Notes: a model not told the origin generated them from the sequence alone. DNA of 64,000 nucleotides from Chitinophaga pinensis (GCF_007896845.1 NZ_VOHS01000024.1:28427-92426); one strand, 5' to 3'. Shown: positions 33,481 to 42,879, counted from the first letter of the stretch. Made by a program: numbers and translations.

Positions 33481-34254
33481 ATGAAAGCGTCCAATACTGA
33501 TCAAGCCGTTGAGCTGGAACACCCTGTAGTAGCCGAAGCGGAATGGATACGCGCCCGTAAGGAGCTCCTGAGGAAAGAAAAAGAATTAACCCATCTGCGT
33601 GATGAAATAAGCAGGCTGCGCCGTGAGTTACCATGGCAAAAAGTGGAAAAGAACTACATTTTTGAAGGTCCGGACGGCCCGGTATCATTATCTGATCTGT
33701 TTGAAGAAAAAAGCCAGCTGATCGTACAGCATTTTATGCTGGGACCCGGATGGAAAGAAGGTTGTGTAGGTTGTTCCTTTATGGCAGACAATGTAGACAG
33801 CGGACTGGTACATCTGGTGAACCATGATGTGGCATATGTGGCCATTTCCCGTGCGCCTTACAATGAGATTGTTCCGTTTAAAGAACGGATGGGCTGGTCT
33901 TTCAGATGGGTCTCTTCCAACGGGAACGACTTCAACTTTGATTATCATGTTTCCGCTACGGAAGAGGAAATTGCGAACAACAACATGACTTACAATTATG
34001 AACGGGTACCGGTATCGGAAAAGGAGTTACCAGGCATGAGCGTGTTCTATAAAGACGAAAACGGAGACATTTATCATACCTATTCTACATATGCCCGTGG
34101 AGCAGAAACGGTGCTGAACACCTATAACCTGCTCGATATAACGCCGAAAGGACGCAATGAGCGGGATGGAGAGGGTAATCTGACTGACTGGGTAAAACAC
34201 CACGATAAATATCAAAACAAGATGCCGGAAGCACATAGCTGCTGTAGTCACTAA
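33481..34254 (+). CDS. DUF899 family thioredoxin-like protein
   Basis: A 257-residue protein of the DUF899 family, predicted to be thioredoxin-fold. A charged coiled coil at residues 20-50 (ARKELLRKEKELTHLRDEIS) is followed by the domain: YIFEGPDGPVSLSDLF, LIVQHFMLGPGWKEGC, and a CVGC pair in the position of a redox CXXC. YVAISRAPYNEIVPFKERMG and FYKDENGDIYHTYSTYARG are also characteristic. It ends in HSCCSH. The frame opens at 33412, but the ATG at 33481 starts the family sequence. A Cys-rich membrane protein starts 11 bases downstream. Confidence 0.83.
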   Translation: MKASNTDQAVELEHPVVAEAEWIRARKELLRKEKELTHLRDEISRLRRELPWQKVEKNYIFEGPDGPVSLSDLFEEKSQLIVQHFMLGPGWKEGCVGCSFMADNVDSGLVHLVNHDVAYVAISRAPYNEIVPFKERMGWSFRWVSSNGNDFNFDYHVSATEEEIANNNMTYNYERVPVSEKELPGMSVFYKDENGDIYHTYSTYARGAETVLNTYNLLDITPKGRNERDGEGNLTDWVKHHDKYQNKMPEAHSCCSH

Positions 34255-34265
34255 ACTTTGATATC

Positions 34266-34694
34266 ATGCGTACATTTCATTGTTGCGGGGGACATCCATC
34301 TCCGGATGTTCCCTGCACTATACAACAGAATAGCGGAACGGAGCAATTGCCGGTAAAAGCAATACCTCCGCGGAATATCTTCAAAAGAGCGGTCCGGTTT
34401 ATAAAACCGCTGCTACCGGCCTTTCTTCTTGCCATCATTCCCAAATGTCCTTTTTGTCTGGCTGCTTATGTAGCATTGGGTACGGGTATTGGTTTGTCGG
34501 TGACCAGCGCCCGTTGGTTGCATATTACCCTTTTAGGTGCTGCTATTATACCATTGTCCCTGTTTGCCGCCATCCGGATCGGTAATTATCTGTATAAAGA
34601 CCGCCTGTCACTTTCTGTCTTCAGGCAACGACAGCTGTTGTTTATCAGCCTGTTGGGAATGTTAATCGGCTGTAGTTTATTATGGCTGTTCTGA
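34266..34694 (+). CDS. Small membrane protein with Cys/His-rich N-terminus and CPFC motif
   Basis: A 142-residue protein. The N-terminus is rich in Cys and His (MRTFHCCGGHPSPDVPC). Three or more hydrophobic helices follow: LPAFLLAIIPKCPFCLAAYV, WLHITLLGAAIIPLSLFAAI and QLLFISLLGMLIGCSLLWLF. The PKCPFC sequence at a membrane border recalls MerC-like or other thiol/metal-handling proteins, but I cannot assign a family. It is 11 bases after the DUF899 gene, so a shared redox or metal role is possible. Confidence 0.65.
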   Translation: MRTFHCCGGHPSPDVPCTIQQNSGTEQLPVKAIPPRNIFKRAVRFIKPLLPAFLLAIIPKCPFCLAAYVALGTGIGLSVTSARWLHITLLGAAIIPLSLFAAIRIGNYLYKDRLSLSVFRQRQLLFISLLGMLIGCSLLWLF

Positions 34695-34708
34695 GTCAGG
34701 GATTTTGC

Positions 34709-34716
34709 TAACTTTG
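34709..34716 (+). promoter_or_regulatory. Putative -7 promoter box for the lipoprotein gene
   Basis: TAACTTTG, an exact TANNTTTG match 20 bases before the ATG at 34737. The -33 element is weak. Confidence 0.45.
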
Positions 34717-34736
34717 AGCAACCTAGCCTCTATTTG

Positions 34737-35297
34737 ATGAGATACCTATACCTTTTTGTGTTAATCGCGTTGTTGTGTAATTGCCGCACGACACAGTCTT
34801 TCCGCCACATTGCTACTACTGCTTCAGATACATTGGTGCGCATTGCCACCTGGGGATACCCTGATCGTGACTCCTGGGCTGCCCAGCAGGAACTGTCACA
34901 TAAATGGGGCTTCTATTATGAGCTGGCAGGCAACTGCACAATAGAACAATCTGCCATTGATTCGCTGACGCGGTTAAACGAGATAGCAGAACGGCCGCTT
35001 GTGAAAAAGTATGGTAAACATTGGCGCAGTAGATTCGGCCGGGAAGTAAATATCATGAGTGCCAAACCCCAGACGATGTACCTGCTTTCCATACTGAATA
35101 TGAAGGAAACATGGGATACTACCAAGGCATTTGAGATGCGCAGAGACACCCTCTTTTACTACTTTACGCCCACTCCAAAGAAAGGCATTTATCTGGCAGA
35201 TGCGATCGGATGGACACACCATAATGGCGTGAAAACGTGGGGCTCACTCATGCGATACCATGCGCACCAGCCAACCCTTATCACAAGAATCCCCTGA
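34737..35297 (+). CDS. Hypothetical lipoprotein
   Basis: A 186-residue protein with a lipoprotein signal: MRYLYLFVLIALLCNC, where the second Cys is the likely lipidation site. The mature part has SDTLVRIATWGYPDRDSWAA and NIMSAKPQTMYLLSILNMKE, with no recognised domain. A TTG three bases before the ATG is in frame but a poor start. It has its own promoter box and is followed by a 119-base gap. Confidence 0.65.
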   Translation: MRYLYLFVLIALLCNCRTTQSFRHIATTASDTLVRIATWGYPDRDSWAAQQELSHKWGFYYELAGNCTIEQSAIDSLTRLNEIAERPLVKKYGKHWRSRFGREVNIMSAKPQTMYLLSILNMKETWDTTKAFEMRRDTLFYYFTPTPKKGIYLADAIGWTHHNGVKTWGSLMRYHAHQPTLITRIP

Positions 35298-35416
35298 AAT
35301 ATTACAATCTCTTCAACAGGCAGAACGGAGCAATGTACTTAGCGGAGCTATTAACGGATCGTGCAGAATAAAAGAGAAACGATGGACCTGTAATTGATAT
35401 CACCAGAAAATAAACT

Positions 35417-36358
35417 ATGGAAACCACTACAACTGAACTTAGCCCGCAAGAGATACAATTACTGGAAGAGCTTAATGAAAGAGAGCAGGGTATTGGAAAA
35501 ACCAGACTTAAATCCGGTCTGATATTGTTGTTTATAGCAATGCTAACCATCATAGCCGGCTGGTATGACATCGATGTACGTTCTGTAGGAATGCTCTTAT
35601 TTATCCTCGGAACACTTATCACCATCTTCGCCATCAGAAAAAGAAGCATAAGCAGACAGCATTCGCTCACACAACGTAATACCAAAGAACAGATAACGGG
35701 TTTGTTAGTGCATACTGCACTCGTCAATCCACGGGTCATCTGTTACACCTTCAGAGAGTGTCAGATCGAACTTTACGTCCCTACAACAACCAGCATTAAC
35801 CAATACGGTCTTTTCAGCTACAAGAGTCTGATAGACAAAGCGGATATACTGGTAGGGACAACTGTGACACTCTCATGGCTCACATTTAAACCGGGTGTGA
35901 ACATCTTACTGGATATCCGTTATGATGAATATAGTCATGTTGAAACAGTCGTACCCGTTAACACGTCAGATATAGAAAAGGTCGAAAGCATGGCTGATAA
36001 AAGTATCTGGATCCCCCTTGGCGGCGCTATTATAACAACGATATGCTGGAGTTTTGACGCAGGGTTTAATTTAACAAGAACCATCCTGATCTTTCTCTTC
36101 TTTGCGGCCATCATGCTTATTATGTTGTATTCCAGATCGAAGACAAAGTTAGCACGCAACAAGCTGGTAATACGTACAACCATTACAGAAGTGCTGCGTA
36201 TGTTGTCAGAAGATGAGTTGGTCTATTACCGGCTGGCAGATGGCACCCTGCTTTATGTATCAGCCAGACAATATGATCCGGGAGACGCGGTAGAAATTCA
36301 GGTGATGGAAGATAATAAAGGTGGCAAGGAGACCTTTATACGGAAGTTAACAGTGTAG
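35417..36358 (+). CDS. Hypothetical membrane protein, member of a tandem paralogue pair
   Basis: A 313-residue protein. An N-terminal Glu-rich helix precedes two membrane helices (SGLILLFIAMLTIIAGW and VGMLLFILGTLITIFAI). A cytoplasmic or periplasmic domain follows, then a second pair (IWIPLGGAIITTICWSF and TILIFLFFAAIMLIMLYS) and a C-terminal beta-rich domain (RTTITEVLRML, YYRLADGTLLYVSARQY, DPGDAVEIQVMED). The next gene has the same layout and similar C-terminal motifs. No named family recognised. Confidence 0.7.
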   Translation: METTTTELSPQEIQLLEELNEREQGIGKTRLKSGLILLFIAMLTIIAGWYDIDVRSVGMLLFILGTLITIFAIRKRSISRQHSLTQRNTKEQITGLLVHTALVNPRVICYTFRECQIELYVPTTTSINQYGLFSYKSLIDKADILVGTTVTLSWLTFKPGVNILLDIRYDEYSHVETVVPVNTSDIEKVESMADKSIWIPLGGAIITTICWSFDAGFNLTRTILIFLFFAAIMLIMLYSRSKTKLARNKLVIRTTITEVLRMLSEDELVYYRLADGTLLYVSARQYDPGDAVEIQVMEDNKGGKETFIRKLTV

Positions 36359-36457
36359 ATGAAGCAACACTATCGCTGACGAATAAATGTACAATTGCAG
36401 GATAATTTCTATCTTTCCGGTCTGATGATTCATTAAGTATAGCCCATATCGTAACCA

Positions 36458-37432
36458 ATGCAAACAACAGCCCTACTAACAGACCGGGACATTAAGATAC
36501 TGAAAGACCTCAGGCAACCCGATGGCGTATCCGTAATAGCAGCAATGGTAATGGGCATAGCCCTGCTCATCGTGGGCATATTTATCTGTGCCATTTCCAT
36601 TTCGGAAGATTTCCTGCGCATACTGGGATCAATTGTATTACTGCTGGGTGGAGGGATCACTTTTTCAGGCTTGCGTCTCCGATGGAAAACGAATGCCTAT
36701 TTCGCGAATCCGCCACATGGAAATATAAAGCAGGTAGTAACTGACCAACTATTGCGCGTAGAAGTCCTTAACAAAAAACTACTGCGTTATCACTTTAATG
36801 GTTATCAGCTGGATCTGTACATTGCCAGTGGTATAGGTCATCATCCGGCTAATTTCCGGCATAAACGTCCGATCGATGAGGTAAAAACATTACAGCGTAC
36901 ACCGGTCCGGTTGTCATATGTGGAGTACACGCCGGAAGAAAAGGTCTTACTGGACATCACCTATACACAGTATAACAACTATGCGGAAACAGTATTACCA
37001 ATCACTGAAGAAGACCGCAAAAAGAGTCTGAGAGGTAATGTCAATGCCGCCGGCTGTATTCTGGGGATGGCGGTATTCCTCAGTATTGTGCTTGGCTTTA
37101 TAACACATTTTGATAGTAAAACGTTTCCGCTTATTCTCTTTTTTGGCGTAGGTCCGATGGTCGCCATTGGCTTTGGTGTGACATCTTATATGAGTTGGAA
37201 AATCAAAAAAGCGACCGATAAAATAGCCATTCGGACAACGATCACAGAAGTAGTGGTATTCTGGATAAGAAGCGGAAGATCGAGTAGTAAAGATAACTTC
37301 TACAGACTAGGTGATGGCTCACTGGTACATATTACCAATACCCCCTTTCAACCCGGCGACAATGTATTGATACAGTTTTTGCGGAACAAGAATGGTACCC
37401 GGGGATTTGCGATCGAAATGGTAAAGATCTGA
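36458..37432 (+). CDS. Hypothetical membrane protein, paralogue of the preceding gene
   Basis: A 324-residue protein with the same order as its neighbour: short N-terminal helix (LTDRDIKILKDL), two membrane spans (VIAAMVMGIALLIVGIFI; ILGSIVLLLGGGITFSGL), a soluble middle with LSYVEYTPEEKVLLDITYTQ, two more spans, then RTTITEVVVFW, FYRLGDGSLVHITNTPF and QPGDNVLIQF. The shared IRTTITEV...YRL-DG-L...PGD pattern shows gene duplication. A strong terminator follows. Confidence 0.7.
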   Translation: MQTTALLTDRDIKILKDLRQPDGVSVIAAMVMGIALLIVGIFICAISISEDFLRILGSIVLLLGGGITFSGLRLRWKTNAYFANPPHGNIKQVVTDQLLRVEVLNKKLLRYHFNGYQLDLYIASGIGHHPANFRHKRPIDEVKTLQRTPVRLSYVEYTPEEKVLLDITYTQYNNYAETVLPITEEDRKKSLRGNVNAAGCILGMAVFLSIVLGFITHFDSKTFPLILFFGVGPMVAIGFGVTSYMSWKIKKATDKIAIRTTITEVVVFWIRSGRSSSKDNFYRLGDGSLVHITNTPFQPGDNVLIQFLRNKNGTRGFAIEMVKI

Positions 37433-37453
37433 TATTCGTTCAGCTCACAAATA

Positions 37454-37483
37454 AAAAGGCCTTCCCGATGGGGAAGGCCTTTT
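37454..37483. terminator. Perfect 13-bp hairpin terminator
   Basis: AAAAGGCCTTCCC and GGGAAGGCCTTTT pair perfectly around GATG. A-rich and T-rich flanks make it a bidirectional terminator between the paralogue pair and the GMC oxidoreductase gene. Confidence 0.9.
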
Positions 37484-37500
37484 ATCATTTAGCAGCAATA

Positions 37501-39210
37501 TTATATTTCACCTTTCTTCATCTGGCTAACCGCATAGTCCACTGCTCTGGCAGTCAGTGCCATATAGGTCAGTGATGGGTTTTGCGTAGAAGTGGATGTC
37601 ATACATGCACCATCAGTCACAAATACGTTATTCACGTCGTGCAGCTGATTCCATTTATTGAGTACAGATGTTTTCGGATCTTTCCCCATGCGGGCACCAC
37701 CCATTTCATGAATATCGAGACCCGGCGCCTGTTTGGAGTCGCCTGTGCGGATATTGGTGAAACCGGCTTTGGTGTACATTTCGGTCATTTGTTCGTGGAA
37801 GTCCTTGATCATCTTTTCATCATTATCATCGTACCCCATATTGACATGGATAACAGGCATACCCCATTCATCCTTTTTGTCTTTATCGAGTGTCAGCTGA
37901 CTGATCTCCTTGGGGATGGTTTCACCCATCATATGAGAGCCTACATACCAGTTGCCCATTTCTTCATTGAACAGATTATCCTTCAGACTTTTACCGACAC
38001 CATCCTGACTGTTCCATTTACGGCGGCCGGTGTCAAATCCGGCTGCATAACCACGCAGGAAGTCAGTTTCCTGTTTCTTCACGTTACGGAAACGTGGGAT
38101 GTATGCGCTGGTTGGACGACGACCATCAGTGGTTACGTCCATATGACCGTCATGATCTGCGTAAATAGTCGCACGGTAGTTATGGAAGGCAAAGTATTTA
38201 CCCAATACCCCACTGTCATTACCTAATCCATTCGGGAAGCGGCTGGAAGTGGAATTAAGCAGGATCAGGTTTGAGTTGATCGCTGATGCATTCACAAAAA
38301 TGACACGGGCATAGTACTCCGTCATTTCTTTGGTTTTAGCATCCACTACGCGTACACCGGTTGCTTTTCCTTTCTTTTCATCATAGATGACAGAGTGTAC
38401 AACCGAATGCGGACGAAGCGTCAGATTACCCGTTTTTTCTGCCCATGGCAGTGTAGAGGAGTTACTACTGAAATATCCACCGAAGGGACATCCGCGCTGA
38501 CAGAGATTTCTCTTCTGGCACTGTACCCTGCCCTGTTCGATATGGATCTTCTGCGGCTCGGTAAGGTGCGCGCAGCGGCCGTATATAACGTGACGATCTT
38601 TATAATTGTCTTTTACAAATTTCTGGAAGTATTGCTCAACGGCGGTAAGTTCTATCGGTGGCAGGAATTCGCCATCAGGTAGGTTGTCGATACCGTCTTT
38701 ATTACCAGAAATACCTACGAATTTCTCCACGTAGCTATACCATGGAGCGATATCTGCGTAACGGATCGGCCAATCCACTGCGAAACCGTCCCTTGCAGGA
38801 CCTTCGAAGTCATAATCACTCCAGCGTTGTGTCTGTCTTGCCCAGAGCAATGATTTACCACCTACCTGATATCCGCGGATCCAGTCAAATGGTTTATCCT
38901 GTTCATAAGGATGTTCTTTATCCTTTACGAAGAAGTGCATCGCATCTTCCTTAAAGGCATAACAGCGGCTTACGACAGGCGCTTCTTCCTTAATAGCTTC
39001 AGGTATTTGTCCGCCGTGTGGAAATTCCCACGGGTACTTGTTTGTTGTGGGATAGTCTTTCAGGTGCTTTACATCGCGGCCTCTTTCCAGTACCAGCGTT
39101 TTCAGCCCTTTCTCCGTGAACTCTTTTGCTGCCCATCCTCCACTGATACCTGATCCTATCACAATCGCATCAAATGTGCGGTCCTGAGCACTCGTATTAA
39201 TATTCGCCAT
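37501..39210 (-). CDS. GMC-family FAD oxidoreductase (gluconate/sugar dehydrogenase large subunit type)
   Basis: A 569-residue flavoprotein of the glucose-methanol-choline family. The FAD fold is FDAIVIGSGISGGWAAKEFT plus LVLERGRDV. RGYQVGGKSLLWARQTQRWS and CQRGCPFGGYFSSNSSTLPW are characteristic. The C-terminal HEMGGARMGKDPKTSV contains the catalytic His region, and VTDGACMTSTSTQNPSLTYM is the GMC signature end. It is 12 bases downstream of a gluconate-2-dehydrogenase subunit 3-like gene, which carries the export signal; the large subunit has none and may be carried through the membrane by its partner. Substrate unknown. Confidence 0.9.
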   Translation of the reverse strand: MANINTSAQDRTFDAIVIGSGISGGWAAKEFTEKGLKTLVLERGRDVKHLKDYPTTNKYPWEFPHGGQIPEAIKEEAPVVSRCYAFKEDAMHFFVKDKEHPYEQDKPFDWIRGYQVGGKSLLWARQTQRWSDYDFEGPARDGFAVDWPIRYADIAPWYSYVEKFVGISGNKDGIDNLPDGEFLPPIELTAVEQYFQKFVKDNYKDRHVIYGRCAHLTEPQKIHIEQGRVQCQKRNLCQRGCPFGGYFSSNSSTLPWAEKTGNLTLRPHSVVHSVIYDEKKGKATGVRVVDAKTKEMTEYYARVIFVNASAINSNLILLNSTSSRFPNGLGNDSGVLGKYFAFHNYRATIYADHDGHMDVTTDGRRPTSAYIPRFRNVKKQETDFLRGYAAGFDTGRRKWNSQDGVGKSLKDNLFNEEMGNWYVGSHMMGETIPKEISQLTLDKDKKDEWGMPVIHVNMGYDDNDEKMIKDFHEQMTEMYTKAGFTNIRTGDSKQAPGLDIHEMGGARMGKDPKTSVLNKWNQLHDVNNVFVTDGACMTSTSTQNPSLTYMALTARAVDYAVSQMKKGEI

Positions 39211-39222
39211 AACTATTCTCTG

Positions 39223-39774
39223 TTAAGCAGTTCTTCTGCTGACTGGTTTTACAGGTACGCTTCCATGAAAACGGCCGGGAACCAGCTCGTATACCTGCAC
39301 TTTAGTAAGATAAAATTCTGAATTGGTATAACCTCTGATGATCAGATGTTTGGTAGCGTGATAAAAATAAGCAGCGCCCCCTTCTTCTGCTTTGGATTTC
39401 TCGAGTTGTTCCAAAAGGGCAATCCTTGCTTCGGGAGTGCTTTTTTCGAATGACTTACCATTCTTTTTCTCACTCAGTTCAGCAAATGCCTTCATACCAG
39501 CTGCCCATTTCTGCTGGTCTTCCTTGTTAAAGCAATCATCCACCATTGTCAATGCAAACAAATGTGCCTTGACGTCCTTCGCACCCGGTGTCGAAGTAGT
39601 AGGAATTAATGTGTCTGCCAACAATGCCAGCATGTTCTCGCCCTCACCATCTACCGCTATATTCTTTAATGAAATAGAAGCTGGAGTCGTTTTCCGTACA
39701 CAGGACGGCAGGAACGCCAGACCAGCGGAGACGACCAGGACCTGTTTTAATGCGGTTCGTCTGTTTATAAGCAT
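39223..39774 (-). CDS. Gluconate 2-dehydrogenase subunit 3-like protein with Tat signal
   Basis: A 183-residue partner of GMC oxidoreductases. The N-terminus MLINRRTALKQVLVVSAGLA has a twin-arginine motif and is followed by FLPSC, a possible lipobox. DTLIPTTSTPGAKDVKAHLF and FALTMVDDCFNKEDQQKW are typical of the family. It is the promoter-proximal gene of the two, with the GMC enzyme following after 12 bases. Its job is probably to export and anchor the complex. Confidence 0.85.
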   Translation of the reverse strand: MLINRRTALKQVLVVSAGLAFLPSCVRKTTPASISLKNIAVDGEGENMLALLADTLIPTTSTPGAKDVKAHLFALTMVDDCFNKEDQQKWAAGMKAFAELSEKKNGKSFEKSTPEARIALLEQLEKSKAEEGGAAYFYHATKHLIIRGYTNSEFYLTKVQVYELVPGRFHGSVPVKPVSRRTA

Positions 39775-39895
39775 GAAAATGTTTTTACATAACTGGCGAT
39801 AAGGTATACGTAATAATTAATATTTCCAAGCCAATTGTTTGATAATTTTCGATGTAGTAAATTGAGTTATTCTACATTATACTAATACGCATGTT

Positions 39896-41548
39896 ATGAA
39901 ATCATACTGTTTGTCGCTGCTCATGCTTTGTCAGCTGGGCTGGCTACCCGGAATGGCCCAGAAAAAAAGCGCTGTTTCCCCTGCATTGGTAAAGATTGAA
40001 AGTGGCCGTATTCAGGGCGTCGTTTCCCGTACCAGCGGCATCCGGAGCTACAAAGGCATCCCCTATGCCCAACCACCCGTAGGAAATCTGCGCTGGAAAG
40101 CACCTCAACCGGAAAAAAGCTGGGATACGATCCTGAAGGCCGATCATTTTGGTCCGCGGGCGATGCAGGGTAATATTTTCGGCGATATGGGCTTCCGCTC
40201 AGATGGCATGAGTGAGGATTGTCTGTACCTGAACGTCTGGGCACCGGCTAATCCGGGCAAGCAAAAACTACCGGTACTGGTCTATTTCTATGGCGGCGGA
40301 ATGGTCGCCGGGGATGGTTCTGAGACCCGCTATGACGGAGAAAGCATGGCGAGGAAGGGTATTGTTGCCCTGACAGTCAACTATCGTCTGGGTGTATTTG
40401 GCCTGATGGCGCATCCTGACCTTTCTAAAGAAGCGGCCTATCACACATCAGGCAACTACACCCTGCTGGATCAGCAGGCCGCACTGGTATGGGTAAAGAA
40501 GAATATTGCGGCCTTTGGCGGTGATCCAAACCGGGTGACCATTGCCGGAGAGTCAGCAGGATCAATTGCTGTTTCGGCCCTGATGGCCTCGCCTTTATCC
40601 AAGGACCTGATCCATGGCGCCATTGGCGAAAGCGGTGCTATGATCAATCCGACCATGGCTCCTGTCAGCAAAGAAGAGGCAGAAAAGAACGGTGTGGCGA
40701 TGGCTAATTTATTAGGAGCTTCTACCCTTGATGCGTTAAGAGCAATCCCTGCGGAAGAGTTACTCCGTAAAGCCTCCGGTCCGGGCGTTCCTCATATGGC
40801 CTGCAATATAGACGGTTATGTACTACCTAAAAAACCAGTAGATATCTATGCCGCCGGCGAACAGGCACATGTACCATTGCTGGTGGGCTGGAATTCCACA
40901 GAAGTGCCTTATAGAGCCTTGTTGTGGAAAGATGACCCTACAACGGAGAATTATGTCAAAAAAATAACGGAACTCTACCCCCGGAACACGGATGAGGTGT
41001 TACAGCTTTATCCGGGTGGTTCAGAGCAACAGGTGATTGCTTCTGCTACGGATCTTGCCAGCGACCGTTTTATTGTCTATAGTACCTGGAAATGGGCGGA
41101 TCTGCATAAGACAAGCAGTCAGCAAACCGTCTACCGGTATATTTTCTCCCATCCGCGTCCGGATATGGTACCAAAAATGGGTAATGCACAACCCGGCCTG
41201 GCAGGCGGTGTGATTAAAACCAGCACTCCTCAACCGAAACAGCCTAAACAGCCGGAGCCAATGAAAGGAGCGCCGCACGCGGCTGAAATTGAATATGCTA
41301 TGGGTAATCTTCCCCACAATAAAGTATATGCCTGGACACAGGCTGATTATGCGGTTTCCAATACTATGCTGAACTACTTCGCCAATTTCGTGAAGACGGG
41401 TAACCCGAATGGACCCGGTCTGCCTAAATGGGAGCAGGACGACGCTAAAAATTCACGTTATATGAATATTGATGTACAGTCATCAATGAAGAAAGAGACA
41501 ACGAAAGCGAGGTATATCTTCCTCGATAAAATGTATAAGGAGGACTAA
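39896..41548 (+). CDS. Exported type B carboxylesterase
   Basis: A 550-residue alpha/beta hydrolase with a signal peptide (LSLLMLCQLGWLPGMAQ). The N-terminal signature is GIRSYKGIPYAQPPVGNLRW, followed by EDCLYLNVWAP, an oxyanion-hole GGG in LVYFYGGGMVAGDG, and the nucleophile elbow TIAGESAGSIAVS with Ser near residue 220. The His is likely in GAPHAAEIEYAMGNL. A proline/lysine/glutamine-rich insert (TPQPKQPKQPEP) precedes it. Natural substrate unknown. Single gene. Confidence 0.9.
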   Translation: MKSYCLSLLMLCQLGWLPGMAQKKSAVSPALVKIESGRIQGVVSRTSGIRSYKGIPYAQPPVGNLRWKAPQPEKSWDTILKADHFGPRAMQGNIFGDMGFRSDGMSEDCLYLNVWAPANPGKQKLPVLVYFYGGGMVAGDGSETRYDGESMARKGIVALTVNYRLGVFGLMAHPDLSKEAAYHTSGNYTLLDQQAALVWVKKNIAAFGGDPNRVTIAGESAGSIAVSALMASPLSKDLIHGAIGESGAMINPTMAPVSKEEAEKNGVAMANLLGASTLDALRAIPAEELLRKASGPGVPHMACNIDGYVLPKKPVDIYAAGEQAHVPLLVGWNSTEVPYRALLWKDDPTTENYVKKITELYPRNTDEVLQLYPGGSEQQVIASATDLASDRFIVYSTWKWADLHKTSSQQTVYRYIFSHPRPDMVPKMGNAQPGLAGGVIKTSTPQPKQPKQPEPMKGAPHAAEIEYAMGNLPHNKVYAWTQADYAVSNTMLNYFANFVKTGNPNGPGLPKWEQDDAKNSRYMNIDVQSSMKKETTKARYIFLDKMYKED

Positions 41549-41618
41549 CGATCAGGAATCAGGAATTGAGTCTTAATGGCTCGCCAATTTCTGATTCCTG
41601 ACTGACCAATTCCTGACT

Positions 41619-41648
41619 GGCGGATAACTGCCGGGGCAGTTATCCGCC
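41619..41648 (+). terminator. 14-bp hairpin downstream of the carboxylesterase
   Basis: GGCGGATAACTGCC pairs exactly with GGCAGTTATCCGCC around a GG loop. It has no T tail. The bases before it (41549-41616) hold three variants of the phrase ATTCCTGACTG, a small local repeat. Confidence 0.55.
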
Positions 41649-41691
41649 ATGGTCTGGTTGTTGCATATTGTTTTATATAAAAACAATACTT

Positions 41692-41967
41692 ATGATGACC
41701 CGTCAAATCACCGTATCCTACAATGATCAGCACTATATGTATGATGTAGCTTTTGAGCGGCAGGACAATGCGACTGTTTATCATATTAAACCGCATAAAA
41801 AATCTGCTGTCGCTTTTCCTGAACACTTTGATATTGTCAAAGCGGATGACAGTGAACAACCGCAATACGATGTAAGAGGATTGAATGAGGAAGGAAAGCA
41901 GATTGCTGATGTTTTATGGCAACAGATCAGTTTATTCCCTCCTCAGTTCAAGGGAGGTAAAGCTTAG
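41692..41967 (+). CDS. Small hypothetical protein (91 residues)
   Basis: No family recognised. Soluble, with beta-strand-rich first half (RQITVSYNDQHYMYDVAFER, VYHIKPHKKSAVAF) and a C-terminal helix (EEGKQIADVLWQQISLF). The frame runs up to 41668, but the ATG ATG pair at 41692/41695 is a more natural start. It ends three bases before the convergent NmrA-type gene. Confidence 0.6.
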   Translation: MMTRQITVSYNDQHYMYDVAFERQDNATVYHIKPHKKSAVAFPEHFDIVKADDSEQPQYDVRGLNEEGKQIADVLWQQISLFPPQFKGGKA

Positions 41968-41970
41968 ATA

Positions 41971-42849
41971 CTATTTAAATAAGGCCGCATAATCTGTCAC
42001 GAATTGACTGAATGTGCGGGCCTTCTCTCCTGTTACAGCCTGTACGGCATCTGTTACTTCAGCCGCTTCATTGAGGCGGTAATGGGCATAGTCTTCCAGC
42101 AGACCATCCGCCTGCCACTCCGGGAATCCAACACCCAGCAGGGCACTTTTCATATCCTCTTCCGAAACGTTGATAAAAGTGATCGGATGCGCCAGTACCC
42201 CGGAGAAAATTTCTGCCAGTTGCTGATGTGTGAGCGACTCAGGGCCTGTCAGGTTATAGACCTTATTTTCGTGTCCGTTTGTTGTCAGCGCAATCGCTGC
42301 CACAGCTGCGATATCTCTGATATCGATAAGAGAAATCCTTGCTTCACCAGCGGAGGCGAAGAATTTGTGTTCCGACTGAATCACCTCTTTAAAGCCTGAT
42401 AGCCCCTGCATAAACAGGTTGGGGCGCAGGAAGGTATATGTCATACCGGAAGCTTTGATCGCAGCCTCGACAGCCGCATGATAACGTAGAAAACGTACCG
42501 GGGAACTGGCATCAGCTGCCCATTGAGATAACTTCACAATGTGTCTTACACCAGCTTTCTTTGCTGCCTCAACAAAGCGAATTTGTTGTGTTTCTGCCTG
42601 TTCGGATGAATTAGTCAGCAGAAAGGCTTTTTCAATACCACTCAGCGCTGTATCGAGCGAGCCCTCATCATCAAAATTTCCCTGTACCAGTGTAATACCC
42701 GGTAACTCCTCCAATTCTTTTGCATGTTCTATAGAACGAACCATCGCCTTATAAGGAATACCTTTTGCGGAAAGTAACCTGATCAGTTCTTTGCCTATGT
42801 TGCCGGTCGCACCGGTAATAAGGATAGTTGCTGGTTTTTGTGTGGACAT
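41971..42849 (-). CDS. NmrA-type NAD(P)H-binding atypical short-chain dehydrogenase
   Basis: A 292-residue Rossmann protein of the NmrA/QorB-like branch. The cofactor loop TILITGATGNIGKELIRLLS, with a basic RSIEHAKEL after strand 2, suggests NADP preference. VQGNFDDEGSLDTALSGIEK and FLRPNLFMQGLSGFKE are characteristic. A canonical YxxxK catalytic pair is not evident, as is usual for sensor-like NmrA proteins; a quinone reductase role (QorB-like) is possible. The frame reaches 42882, but the ATG at 42849 lies 30 bases after an exact promoter box. Confidence 0.84.
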   Translation of the reverse strand: MSTQKPATILITGATGNIGKELIRLLSAKGIPYKAMVRSIEHAKELEELPGITLVQGNFDDEGSLDTALSGIEKAFLLTNSSEQAETQQIRFVEAAKKAGVRHIVKLSQWAADASSPVRFLRYHAAVEAAIKASGMTYTFLRPNLFMQGLSGFKEVIQSEHKFFASAGEARISLIDIRDIAAVAAIALTTNGHENKVYNLTGPESLTHQQLAEIFSGVLAHPITFINVSEEDMKSALLGVGFPEWQADGLLEDYAHYRLNEAAEVTDAVQAVTGEKARTFSQFVTDYAALFK

Positions 42850-42879
42850 GTTATTTCTTTTGTTTGAATAATTACATGT

